This document shows, in pieces, positions 32,490 through 39,838 of a stretch of DNA of 64,000 nucleotides (positions are counted from its first letter, which is position 1; each line of letters opens with the position of its first letter). The DNA is taken from positions 28,263-92,262 of the forward strand of contig JAFSLQ010000055.1 of NCBI GenBank assembly GCA_017448355.1, in the 5' to 3' direction. The notes below the pieces were generated by a model, which was not told the origin of the DNA, ran no database searches, and saw only the letters and a program-made list of their open reading frames with translations. Both the position numbers and the translations under genes were made by a program. Origin of the DNA: Clostridia bacterium (GTDB lineage: Bacteria > Bacillota > Clostridia > Christensenellales > Borkfalkiaceae).

Positions 32490-34130
32490 ATGCTGCTTAC
32501 ACAATTGTTGGAAAGAAACGCCGCCGAATACAATGGCGACGTTGCGCTCGTAGAACTTAACCCTGCGACCGAGAAAAGAAAAAAAAGCACTTGGAAAGAA
32601 TATTCTTTGGTGGAACAAAGTTTTTCAAAACATTACCGCAGAGAGATAACTTGGGGCGAATTTAACGAACAGGCAAACAGGGTTTCGGACTTTCTACTTT
32701 CTAAGGGCATTAAAAAGGGCGACAAGGTCGGTATCCTTTTGATGAACTGCTTGGAGTGGTTGCCGATATACTTCGGTATTCTAAAAACCGGTGCGCTTGC
32801 CGTGCCGATGAACTTCCGCTACACAGCGGAAGAAATTCTGTACTGCGCAGACCTTGCCGAGATAAAAACCCTTATTTTCGGGCCTGAATTTATCGGCAGA
32901 GTGGAAGAAATCGTCGACGCGATAACCAAAAAAGCGGCGCTCTATTTTACGGGCGGCGACTACTGCCCGTCTTTTGCCGAAGACTTCGACGAAGATATCA
33001 AGGACTGTAAAACGGTCAATCCGAATATCCCGCTTAACAGAGACGACGACGCGGCGATTTATTTTTCAAGTGGAACGACGGGTTTCCCGAAAGCCATTTT
33101 GCACGCGCACAGGGCGTTAGAACACTCGGCAATAGTAGAACAAAAACATCACGGGCAAACCCGCGACGACGTGTTTTTGTGTATTCCGCCGCTTTATCAT
33201 ACCGGCGCGAAAATGCATTGGTTCGGCAGTCTTATTTCCGCAAGCAAAGCGGTACTTCTCCGCGGGACTACGCCCGAAACGGTTATGGAAGCCATTTCCA
33301 ACGAACGCTGCACAATCGTGTGGCTTTTAGTTCCGTGGGCGCAGGATATTTTAGAACAACTCGATAACGGCAATATTAAACTGGCAAACTATCACGTAAA
33401 ACAGTTAAGGCTTATGCATATAGGCGCACAACCCGTGCCGCAAAGCCTGATAAAACATTGGCAGGAATATTTCCCGGGGCAGGCTTACGACACCAACTAC
33501 GGTTTAAGCGAGTCGATAGGACCCGGCGCGGTGCATCTTGGTATTGAAAATATCCGTAAAGTCGGCGCGATAGGCGTGGCGGGTTACGGCTGGCAGGCTA
33601 AAATCGTAAAAGAAGACGGCTTAACGGAAGTAGAAAAAGGCGAAGTCGGCGAACTTGCCTTAAAAGGACCCGGCATTATGAAATGTTACTACCGCAACGA
33701 AAAGGCAACGAAAGAAGTTATGCGCGGCGACTGGCTTTTAACCGGCGATATGGCAAAACAGGACGAAGAAGGGTTTTATTATCTTGTCGACCGTAAAAAA
33801 GACGTAATAGTCTGCGGCGGTGAAAATCTTTACCCCGTGGAAATAGAGAACTTTATGCGTAAGTTCGATAAAATAAAGGACGTGGCGGTGATAGGACTTC
33901 CCGACAAACGTCTCGGTGAAATCCCCGCGGCGATTGTGGAAATAAAGGCGGGCGAAACCGCGACGCAGGAAGAAATCGACGAGTTCTGCCTTGCGCTTCC
34001 GCGCTATAAACGTCCGAAAAAAGTGATTTTTGCGAAAGTTCCGCGGAACGCAACGGGCAAAATCGAAAAACCGCTACTTCGCAAAATTTATAACGCGGAT
34101 AACATTGTCGACGAGCAAAACCGTTCTTAA
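32490..34130 (+). CDS. Class I adenylate-forming acyl/aryl-CoA ligase
   Basis: This 546-residue enzyme belongs to the acyl-CoA synthetase superfamily. It has the P-loop YFSSGTTGFPKAILHAH, the YGLSESIGPG motif, DWLLTGDMAKQDEEG and the C-terminal catalytic lysine region PRNATGKIEKPLLRK. The substrate cannot be read from sequence; the neighbours (paaK, iorAB) suggest an aryl or branched carboxylic acid. It is the second ligase in the run. Confidence 0.88.
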   Translation: MLLTQLLERNAAEYNGDVALVELNPATEKRKKSTWKEYSLVEQSFSKHYRREITWGEFNEQANRVSDFLLSKGIKKGDKVGILLMNCLEWLPIYFGILKTGALAVPMNFRYTAEEILYCADLAEIKTLIFGPEFIGRVEEIVDAITKKAALYFTGGDYCPSFAEDFDEDIKDCKTVNPNIPLNRDDDAAIYFSSGTTGFPKAILHAHRALEHSAIVEQKHHGQTRDDVFLCIPPLYHTGAKMHWFGSLISASKAVLLRGTTPETVMEAISNERCTIVWLLVPWAQDILEQLDNGNIKLANYHVKQLRLMHIGAQPVPQSLIKHWQEYFPGQAYDTNYGLSESIGPGAVHLGIENIRKVGAIGVAGYGWQAKIVKEDGLTEVEKGEVGELALKGPGIMKCYYRNEKATKEVMRGDWLLTGDMAKQDEEGFYYLVDRKKDVIVCGGENLYPVEIENFMRKFDKIKDVAVIGLPDKRLGEIPAAIVEIKAGETATQEEIDEFCLALPRYKRPKKVIFAKVPRNATGKIEKPLLRKIYNADNIVDEQNRS

Positions 34131-34154
34131 CTCAATAACAAGTCAGGTATATTT

Positions 34155-35723
34155 ATGGAAAAGGCACTTTATATAGTTTTACTTTTGATATTTTTCGGTT
34201 CGATGGTGGCGATAGGCTTTATCTGCCGTAAAAAAGCCGCGTCGACCGACGGGTTTTTGCTTGGCGGAAGAAACGTCGGTGCGTGGCTTACCGCTTTTGC
34301 TTACGGCACGTCTTACTTTTCGGCGGTCGTGTTCGTCGGATACGCGGGGCAGTTCGGACATAGGTTCGGCGTAGCGTCCACATGGATAGGACTAGGCAAC
34401 GCGTTCATCGGTTCGCTGCTTGCGTGGACAATCTTAGGAAGAAGAACGCGCCTTATGACGCGGCACTTAAAAACCGCCACGATGAGCGACTTTTTCGGGA
34501 AAAGATACGACAGCAAGGCGCTTAAAATCGCCGCCGCAATAATAATTTTTATATTCCTTATTCCCTACACGGCGTCGCTATATAACGGCTTATCAAGGCT
34601 TTTTGCTATGGCGTTCGATTTGCCGTTTTGGGTGTGTATCGTAATAATGTCGGTCTTAACCGCTATCTACGTTATAGCGGGCGGTTATATGGCGACCGCA
34701 ATTAACGACTTTATTCAGGGTTTAATAATGGCGGTCGGTATCGTTGCGGTTATCGTTGCGGTCATTTTAACGCAAGGCGGCTGGGATAAGATATTTTTAA
34801 GCCTTTCGCAGGTCGAAGACCCGACGGTGTCTTCGCAGGCTGGCGTGTTTACGTCCTTCTTCGGCCCTGACGTAATATCATTGATATTCGTGGTAATTTT
34901 AACGTCCTTGGGCACGTGGGGACTTCCGCAAATGGTACAAAAATTCTACGCGATTAAAGACGAGTCGGCAATAGTTAAAGGCACAGTTATCTCTACGATT
35001 TTTGCGGTTTTGGTTGCGGGCGGCTGTTACTTTTTGGGCGGTTTTTCAAGAGTGTTCTTTGCGGGAAAACCCGAAGGCGGTTACGACGCGATTATTCCCG
35101 AAATGCTCTCTAACCTTTCGCCCGTGTTAATAGGTCTTGTTATAATTTTAGTGCTTTCGGCGTCAATGTCAACCTTATCTTCGCTTTCGATGACTTCGTC
35201 GTCGACGGTGGTTTTAGACCTTATTAAGCCGTACAGCAAAAAGGAAATGAGCGATAAAAAACAAGTGCTTTTAATACGCGGACTTATCGTCGTATTTATA
35301 GTTATTTCGGCGGTTATCGCGATATTGCAGTACTATTATAACGTCGGATTTATCGCGCAGATGATGGGTGTTTCGTGGGGCGCACTTGCAGGGGCGTTCC
35401 TTGCGCCCTTCCTTTACGGGCTTTATTCCAAAAAGACGACAAAAGCGGCGGTATGGTTCAGTTATATTTACGGCGTGGGAATAATGGTGCTGTATCTGTT
35501 ATATTCGCTGTGGCTTAAAAACTACTTTACTTTGCCGGCGTTTTGGGCGTCGCCCTTAAATCTCGGCGCGCTTGTTATGCTTACGGACTTAATATTCGTG
35601 CCGATAATAAGTCTTTTCACTAAAAAACCCGACAAAGAAAAAGTGGAAAAAATCTTCGATTGCTACCGTAAAACCATTATGGTTCCCGCGGAAAAAGTGC
35701 TTATCGACGAAGACGAAAAATAA
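34155..35723 (+). CDS. Sodium:solute symporter family protein
   Basis: This 522-residue integral membrane protein has about 13 hydrophobic segments and the SSF signatures GGRNVGAWLTAFAYGTSYFSA near residue 40 and GTWGLPQMVQKFYAIKD near residue 255. It uses a sodium gradient to move an organic solute. It ends the iorA run, 24 bp after the ligase, so its solute may be the substrate or product of that pathway (inference). Confidence 0.9.
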   Translation: MEKALYIVLLLIFFGSMVAIGFICRKKAASTDGFLLGGRNVGAWLTAFAYGTSYFSAVVFVGYAGQFGHRFGVASTWIGLGNAFIGSLLAWTILGRRTRLMTRHLKTATMSDFFGKRYDSKALKIAAAIIIFIFLIPYTASLYNGLSRLFAMAFDLPFWVCIVIMSVLTAIYVIAGGYMATAINDFIQGLIMAVGIVAVIVAVILTQGGWDKIFLSLSQVEDPTVSSQAGVFTSFFGPDVISLIFVVILTSLGTWGLPQMVQKFYAIKDESAIVKGTVISTIFAVLVAGGCYFLGGFSRVFFAGKPEGGYDAIIPEMLSNLSPVLIGLVIILVLSASMSTLSSLSMTSSSTVVLDLIKPYSKKEMSDKKQVLLIRGLIVVFIVISAVIAILQYYYNVGFIAQMMGVSWGALAGAFLAPFLYGLYSKKTTKAAVWFSYIYGVGIMVLYLLYSLWLKNYFTLPAFWASPLNLGALVMLTDLIFVPIISLFTKKPDKEKVEKIFDCYRKTIMVPAEKVLIDEDEK

Positions 35724-35734
35724 ATTTCAGAAAT

Positions 35735-35773
35735 AACCCGAAAGGATTGACGTTTAGTCAATCCTTTCGGGTT
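35735..35773 (+). terminator. Terminator of the iorA-symporter run
   Basis: AACCCGAAAGGATTGAC / GTCAATCCTTTCGGGTT form a perfect 17-bp stem with a 5-nt loop, followed by TTAAATTGTTTTT. Confidence 0.88.
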
Positions 35774-35789
35774 TTAAATTGTTTTTATA

Positions 35790-35818
35790 TTGATTTTATT
35801 TTCGTAAAATGGTATAAT
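35790..35818 (+). promoter_or_regulatory. Promoter of the thioredoxin gene
   Basis: TTGATT (35790-35795) and TATAAT (35813-35818), 17-bp spacer. Confidence 0.7.
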
Positions 35819-35851
35819 TTATTTACTTGGAGAAAGAATAAGGAGTATCAT

Positions 35852-36157
35852 ATGGAAACGATAGTAAACGTCAACAACTTTGAAAGCGAAGTATTAAAAT
35901 CCGAAATCCCCGTACTCGTGGATTTTTGGGCGACCTGGTGCGGGCCTTGCCGTATGCTTGCCCCCACGGTTTCGGCGGTTGCGGAAAAATTCAGCGGCAA
36001 AGTCAAAGTGTGTAAAGTCGATATAGACGAAAATATTCCGCTTGCCGAAAAATTCGGCATAGAAGTTATCCCCACGCTTGTCGTGTTTAAAGGCGGTAAA
36101 GAACAGGCGCGCAAAATGGGGCTTATAACGCAAGCGGAAGTAGAGAGTATGCTGTAA
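35852..36157 (+). CDS. trxA: Thioredoxin
   Basis: This 101-residue thiol-disulfide oxidoreductase has the WCGPC active site (FWATWCGPCRMLAPT), the KVDIDENIPLAEKFGI strand-helix and the cis-proline VIPTLVVFKGG. I start it at METIVNVNNFESE, with AAGGAG upstream. No thioredoxin reductase is in the window. It is followed by the phosphatidyltransferase gene after 15 bp. Confidence 0.96.
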   Translation: METIVNVNNFESEVLKSEIPVLVDFWATWCGPCRMLAPTVSAVAEKFSGKVKVCKVDIDENIPLAEKFGIEVIPTLVVFKGGKEQARKMGLITQAEVESML

Positions 36158-36172
36158 AAAGCAAGTAAAATT

Positions 36173-36766
36173 ATGCGGGATTCAATGGATAAAGTTATAA
36201 CGATACCTAACGTCCTTTCTTTTATAAGGATTTGTTTGATACCCGTTATAATTTGGGAATACATTTTCTTAAAAGAATATTTTTGGGCGGCGATGACGGT
36301 GGTTTTTTCGGGATTTACCGACGTACTTGACGGCTTTATTGCCCGAAGATTTAATATGATAAGCCACGTAGGGCGAATTTTAGACCCCGTTGCCGACAAA
36401 CTTACGCAAATCGCGGTTATCGCGTGTTTGTGTATAAGATTTCCCATTATGATTGTACCGCTTGCGATTTTACTTGTTAAGGAACTTGCAAACGGAATAA
36501 TCGCACTCGTTATGCTTAAAAGTACGGGCGATACTATGAATTCGCTTTGGCACGGTAAACTTGCGACGGTGCTTTTGTACGCCATGATAATTACGCATCT
36601 TTTTTGGGTGAATATTCCGACCTTTGTTTCCGATATATTTATATCGGCGTGTATTGTGGCGATGGCGGCATCCTTCTCGCTTTATACCATAAGAAACGTA
36701 AACGCAATAAAACAGGCGAAGAATATAGACGTCGGAGAAGAACAAAATGAAAGTTTTGATTATTAA
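36173..36766 (+). CDS. CDP-alcohol phosphatidyltransferase, PgsA-like
   Basis: This 197-residue membrane enzyme has the complete D-x2-D-G-x2-A-R-x8-G-x3-D-x3-D motif (FTDVLDGFIARRF and GRILDPVADK), so it should join CDP-diacylglycerol with an alcohol. Glycerol-3-phosphate (PgsA, phosphatidylglycerol-phosphate synthesis) is the most likely acceptor, given MDKVITIPNVLSFIRICLIP at the N-terminus. A second in-frame ATG (36185) begins exactly at that family N-terminus and may be the true start; neither has a good Shine-Dalgarno. Confidence 0.85.
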   Translation: MRDSMDKVITIPNVLSFIRICLIPVIIWEYIFLKEYFWAAMTVVFSGFTDVLDGFIARRFNMISHVGRILDPVADKLTQIAVIACLCIRFPIMIVPLAILLVKELANGIIALVMLKSTGDTMNSLWHGKLATVLLYAMIITHLFWVNIPTFVSDIFISACIVAMAASFSLYTIRNVNAIKQAKNIDVGEEQNESFDY

Positions 36767-37364
36767 CGGCAGTCCGCGAAAGGACGGTAATACTGCGCTT
36801 GCAGTTAAAGAAGCCGAAAAAATTTTTAACGAAAACGGAATAGAAACCGAAGTTATAAACGTCGGCGGAAAAGATATTCGCGGGTGCGTTGCGTGCGGGT
36901 ATTGTTTTACGCACGGCAAGTGTGCGTACCTTGATATCGTCAACGAAGTGGCGGAAAAATTTGAAAAAGCCGACGGACTTATAGTTGCAAGTCCCGTGTA
37001 CTACGCGTCGGCAAACGGAACGGTAATATCATTTTTAGACAGGCTGTTTTACAGTTCGCACTTCGATAAAACGATGAAAGTGGGAGCAAGTATAGCGGTG
37101 TGTCGCCGTGGCGGGGCGTCGGCGACTTTCGACCAGTTGAATAAGTATTTTACAATAAGCGGTATGCCGATAGCGTCAAGCCAGTACTGGAACAGCGTTC
37201 ACGGAAGAGACAAGGGCGAAGCGGCAAAAGACGAAGAAGGGTTGCAAACGGTGAGAGTACTCGCGCGTAACGCGTCGTTTTTAATAAAAAGCATCGCGCT
37301 TGGTAAAGCGAAGTTCGGACTTCCCGAAAAAGAAAAACGAATTTCTACGAGTTTTATAAGATAA
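36747..37364 (+). CDS. NADPH-dependent FMN reductase/flavodoxin-fold protein
   Basis: This 205-residue flavoprotein has the FMN phosphate-binding loop NGSPRKDGNTA and VASPVYYASANGTVISFLDR, typical of the iron-sulfur-flavoprotein-like NAD(P)H:FMN reductases. The cysteines GCVACGYCFTHGKC (about residues 47-60) are close to the compact cluster motif of those proteins. Its start overlaps the phosphatidyltransferase end by 20 bp, with GGAG upstream. Substrate unknown. Confidence 0.88.
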   Translation: MKVLIINGSPRKDGNTALAVKEAEKIFNENGIETEVINVGGKDIRGCVACGYCFTHGKCAYLDIVNEVAEKFEKADGLIVASPVYYASANGTVISFLDRLFYSSHFDKTMKVGASIAVCRRGGASATFDQLNKYFTISGMPIASSQYWNSVHGRDKGEAAKDEEGLQTVRVLARNASFLIKSIALGKAKFGLPEKEKRISTSFIR

Positions 37365-37386
37365 CCGCTTTTTTAATTTGTATTTA

Positions 37387-37425
37387 ATTATCGCCCGCGC
37401 GCAAATTTTGCGCGCGGGCGATAAT
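37387..37425 (+). terminator. Terminator after the flavoprotein gene
   Basis: A perfect 19-bp stem (ATTATCGCCCGCGCGCAAA and its complement) with a 1-nt centre. The dispersed repeat copy C begins immediately after it. Confidence 0.85.
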
Positions 37426-37474
37426 CGTTGCTTTGCCGTTAGGTTTTTGACCGCATTTCAAGTTTGACAACTTT
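37426..37474 (+). repeat. Dispersed terminator-adjacent repeat, copy C (no HTH gene follows)
   Basis: Reads CGTTGCTTTGCCGTTAGG, TTTTTGACCGCATTTCAAG, TTTGACAACTTT. It is the most complete uninterrupted copy together with D; C and D differ at few positions over about 47 bp. Unlike copies A, B and D it is not followed by a small HTH gene but by a short hairpin terminator (37510-37536). Confidence 0.85.
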
Positions 37475-37509
37475 CAATACTATTATATAGGCAAGTCATT
37501 TAAAATAAT

Positions 37510-37536
37510 AAGTTTAGACAGAAAATGTCTAAACTT
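37510..37536 (+). terminator. Short hairpin terminator downstream of repeat copy C
   Basis: AAGTTTAGACA / TGTCTAAACTT with a 5-nt loop followed by TTTT. With the TTGACA inside the repeat, any transcript from copy C would be only about 50 nt. Confidence 0.7.
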
Positions 37537-37561
37537 TTTTGCGGATAATTTTTATTATGCT

Positions 37562-37914
37562 TTATAAGCGGGCCGATAAGCCGAGTTCTGTCGTGTGCGA
37601 ACATTTATCTACGAATAGCGTCTCCGCTATCCCCCAGCGATATTTTAGTAAGTTTTTTCGGCGGAACTCCCTAATGAAAAAACTTGTCAATCTTGCGTCG
37701 GGTGGGGTTTACATTGCCCCCTGCGTTACCGTAGGGGCGGTGGGCTCTTACCCCGCCTTTTCAACCTTACCCCAAAGGGGCGGTAATTTTCTGTTGCACT
37801 TTCCTTAAAGTCGCCTTCACCGGGATTTCTCCGGCACCCTGTTCCTGAAACGCTCGGACTTTCCTCATTGACGGTTTCTCTCCGTCCCCGCGTTCGCATA
37901 GCCCGCTTAAAAGC
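37562..37914 (-). ncRNA. rnpB: RNase P RNA
   Basis: This is the catalytic RNA of RNase P, read on the minus strand. The conserved 5' segment GAGGAAAGTCCGAGC lies near 37850-37870 and the conserved 3' segment ACAGAACTCGGCTTATC near 37575-37591. The P1 helix pairs AAGCGGGC at the 5' end with GCCCGCTT at the 3' end. A consensus promoter precedes it. The length is about 353 nt, normal for bacteria. Its protein partner rnpA lies at 25429-25758. Confidence 0.95.
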
Positions 37915-37920
37915 AAGTAT

Positions 37921-37949
37921 ATTATAATATCTTGCTTGGGTTTTGTCAA
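37921..37949 (-). promoter_or_regulatory. Promoter of rnpB
   Basis: On the minus strand TTGACA (37944-37949) and TATAAT (37921-37926), spacer 17 bp, a perfect consensus. Confidence 0.85.
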
Positions 37950-37955
37950 GAAGTA

Positions 37956-37984
37956 AAAAAGACGGTAAATATTACCGTCTTTTT
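37956..37984 (-). terminator. Terminator of the microprotein operon
   Basis: AAAAAGACGGTAA / TTACCGTCTTTTT hairpin with a T-run on the minus strand, between the microprotein genes and the rnpB promoter. Confidence 0.85.
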
Positions 37985-38001
37985 ACGATTAAATTGTGAG
38001 T

Positions 38002-38112
38002 TTACAAGTCGTCCGCGTCCTGGTCGGGATCATCGTATTTGTTTGAAAAATCGACGCCCGTATAAGAACCGTAATAATCGAACCTGCTTTTCATTTTACG
38101 CTTAGAACGCAT
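38002..38112 (-). CDS. Microprotein with acidic C-terminus (36 residues)
   Basis: The ORF reads MRSKRKMKSRFDYYGSYTGV and ends DFSNKYDDPDQDADDL. A basic start, an aromatic YYGSYTG centre and a DADDL end are features I associate with small unnamed Clostridia proteins, but I cannot assign a family with certainty. It begins 2 bp after the upstream microprotein's stop, so the two are probably coupled. A strong terminator follows. Confidence 0.65.
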   Translation of the reverse strand: MRSKRKMKSRFDYYGSYTGVDFSNKYDDPDQDADDL

Positions 38113-38114
38113 AA

Positions 38115-38222
38115 TTATTTGCAGTTTTTAGTGGACTTCGTGTGTTTTTCACCGCAATCTTTGGTCGTTCTCTTACTGCCGCCGCAATTTTTAGTAGACT
38201 TGGTGTTTTTAACGTCTCTCAT
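38115..38222 (-). CDS. Lys/Thr/Cys-rich microprotein (35 residues)
   Basis: The ORF reads MRDVKNTKSTKNCGGSKRTT then KDCGEKHTKSTKNCK. The unit TKSTKNC occurs twice, with a related TTKDCG between. It is basic and has three cysteines. AAAGGAG lies 6 nt before the ATG. The upstream region has a match to a sigma-G promoter (38267-38295), suggesting expression in the forespore. Function unknown. Confidence 0.65.
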   Translation of the reverse strand: MRDVKNTKSTKNCGGSKRTTKDCGEKHTKSTKNCK

Positions 38223-38266
38223 AATTTCTCCTTTGCCCAAAAGCGTTAAACTTTTGCCGACAAAAG

Positions 38267-38295
38267 TATTATGAGCGGTTTTTTGCCTTTTATTC
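38267..38295 (-). promoter_or_regulatory. Sigma-G-like promoter of the microprotein operon
   Basis: On the minus strand GAATA (38291-38295) and CATAATA (38267-38273) are separated by 17 bp. This matches the Bacillus sigma-G consensus (GHATR, 17-18 bp, CATWHTA). No TTGACA-like -35 lies at the right distance for a housekeeping promoter. Confidence 0.5.
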
Positions 38296-38316
38296 TAAAA
38301 ATCGGCAAAATTTTTA

Positions 38317-39141
38317 CTATCTTACCCTTATTCTCGTCGCTTTTGCTTTTCCGGTTACTAAGTCTGCGATAGTGTGCCGTGCCGAAGCGATAATTACTTC
38401 CGTTCCGATTTTCACCGCTTCTTTAACGTACTCTAACTTTGCCTTTGCGCCGTTTGCGCCCGCGCGGGACGCACCGTTGCAGTATGTTTCGCAATAGGTG
38501 ATATTTTCTAAAAGTTCTTCGGTGTCTTTTCCGTTAATCTCTTCTATTAAAGTGGACGGGTCGTTGCTATCTTTGTAAATGCCTTCGGTACTCGTCAAAA
38601 TTAAAAGCCTTTTTGCGCGAACAAGACAGGCTATCTGAGCGGCCGTTTCGTCGTTATCCACGCACTCCACCGCCTTTACCTTTTTAGCCTTTAAAGATTG
38701 AATTTCAAATCTTCTCGACTCTTCCGTCGACACGGCGTCGTTATAGTTTATAATAGGTATGGCGTTTTGTTCTATAGAGCGGAGTAAAAGCGCTTTTAAA
38801 TGTTCACGCTTAGCGTCGTCGTTAAAGTGTTGGTGTTCCACAAGCACCTGACGAAGCGAGTACTTACTGTCGATAAACTGGCGGTATGTGGACATTAAAA
38901 TCGCCTGACCTTGCGCCGCGTAGTCGGTTTTAGCGTCTTCGGGATTAATAGAGAGTTCTTTTCCGTTTCGCATAATATAGTCAAGCCGACCTGTTTCCGC
39001 CGCACCGCTGGTTATCCAGATAAAACCGGGTTTCAGTTCGCGGGAAATGCGCGCGAGAAGCGTGTAGTCTAAAATATTGCTTTCCTTATTTATAAGCGCC
39101 ATAGAGCCTATTTTGCCGACGAGTTCGGTATCGAAAACCAT
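38317..39141 (-). CDS. Amino-acid kinase family protein, glutamate 5-kinase-like
   Basis: This 274-residue protein has the amino-acid kinase fold. WITSGAAETGR corresponds to the V-S-S-G-A-x-x-x-G loop of glutamate 5-kinase, VECVDNDETAAQIA to the N-D-N-D-x-L-S-A site and LLILTSTEGIYKD to L-x-L-L-S-D-x-x-G-L-Y. The first glycine loop is altered (GKIGSMALI instead of KIGSS). The C-terminal PUA domain of many ProB proteins is absent and proA is not adjacent. It may therefore be ProB or another kinase of the family. AAGGTG precedes the ATG. Confidence 0.75.
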   Translation of the reverse strand: MVFDTELVGKIGSMALINKESNILDYTLLARISRELKPGFIWITSGAAETGRLDYIMRNGKELSINPEDAKTDYAAQGQAILMSTYRQFIDSKYSLRQVLVEHQHFNDDAKREHLKALLLRSIEQNAIPIINYNDAVSTEESRRFEIQSLKAKKVKAVECVDNDETAAQIACLVRAKRLLILTSTEGIYKDSNDPSTLIEEINGKDTEELLENITYCETYCNGASRAGANGAKAKLEYVKEAVKIGTEVIIASARHTIADLVTGKAKATRIRVR

Positions 39142-39165
39142 AAATTCACCTTAACTTTTTTAATC

Positions 39166-39194
39166 ATTTTAACACAAGCGGAAATTTTTTACAA
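39166..39194 (-). promoter_or_regulatory. Promoter of the amino-acid kinase gene
   Basis: On the minus strand TTGTAA (39189-39194) and TAAAAT (39166-39171), 17-bp spacer. Confidence 0.6.
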
Positions 39195-39254
39195 CAAAAA
39201 AGGTATGCTTTTCGGTTTATTCGTCAAACTAATCATATATAAAAGGGGTGTTTT

Positions 39255-39788
39255 ATGAAATTTGAAGAAAGTGAAACGATTAAAAATTTAAGGACGGCTT
39301 TTCTTGCCGAGAGCGGCGCGATGAACGAGTATAATTTTTTTGCTACGCAAGCAAAAAACGACGGGTTCGAGTACGTGGCGAAAACGCTTAACACTTTTGC
39401 GCTTAACGAAAAGGCGCACGCGGAAGTCTGGTTTAAACTCTATCACGGGATAGCGGGAACTAAAGATAACCTGATAAGTTCCGCTAATCTAGAAAACTAC
39501 GAGCGCACCGTTATGTACGCAGAATTCAGTCAAAAGGCAAAAGAAGAAGGGTTTCCCGACATTGCCGAACTTTTCGATGGTGTAGCGAAAATCGAAGGCG
39601 CGCACGAAAAGACTTATAACGAACTTTTAAAGAAGATTGAAAACGATAAAATGTTTAGCGGTACGAAAGACACGGTTTGGAAGTGCGCAAACTGCGGACA
39701 CGTTTACGTGGGCAAAAATCCGCCCGAAAAATGCCCTGTTTGTTCGCACCCGCAAGGGTTTTTCTACGAAACGCAAGGGCAGAACTGA
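39255..39788 (+). CDS. rbr: Rubrerythrin
   Basis: This 177-residue peroxide-scavenging protein has an N-terminal four-helix diiron domain with E-x2-H-type ligands (AESGAMNEYNFF, NEKAHAEVWF, AKIEGAHEKTYNELL) and a C-terminal rubredoxin domain (CANCGHVYVG and CPVCSHPQGFF) holding one Fe(Cys)4. It reduces H2O2 using electrons from rubredoxin or NADH partners and protects anaerobes from oxygen. GGGGTG precedes the ATG. It lies alone between two divergent or convergent genes. Confidence 0.96.
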   Translation: MKFEESETIKNLRTAFLAESGAMNEYNFFATQAKNDGFEYVAKTLNTFALNEKAHAEVWFKLYHGIAGTKDNLISSANLENYERTVMYAEFSQKAKEEGFPDIAELFDGVAKIEGAHEKTYNELLKKIENDKMFSGTKDTVWKCANCGHVYVGKNPPEKCPVCSHPQGFFYETQGQN

Positions 39789-39799
39789 AATTAAACTAT

Positions 39800-39826
39800 A
39801 CGCGGCGCGAAACCATCGCGCCGCGT
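39800..39826. terminator. Shared terminator of rubrerythrin and pepV
   Basis: ACGCGGCGCGA / TCGCGCCGCGT hairpin with a 5-nt loop between convergent genes. Confidence 0.8.
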
Positions 39827-39838
39827 AACATTTTACAG

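Noticed and set aside
37539-37808. ORF antisense to the RNase P RNA gene
   Set aside because: The sequence is explained by rnpB on the other strand.
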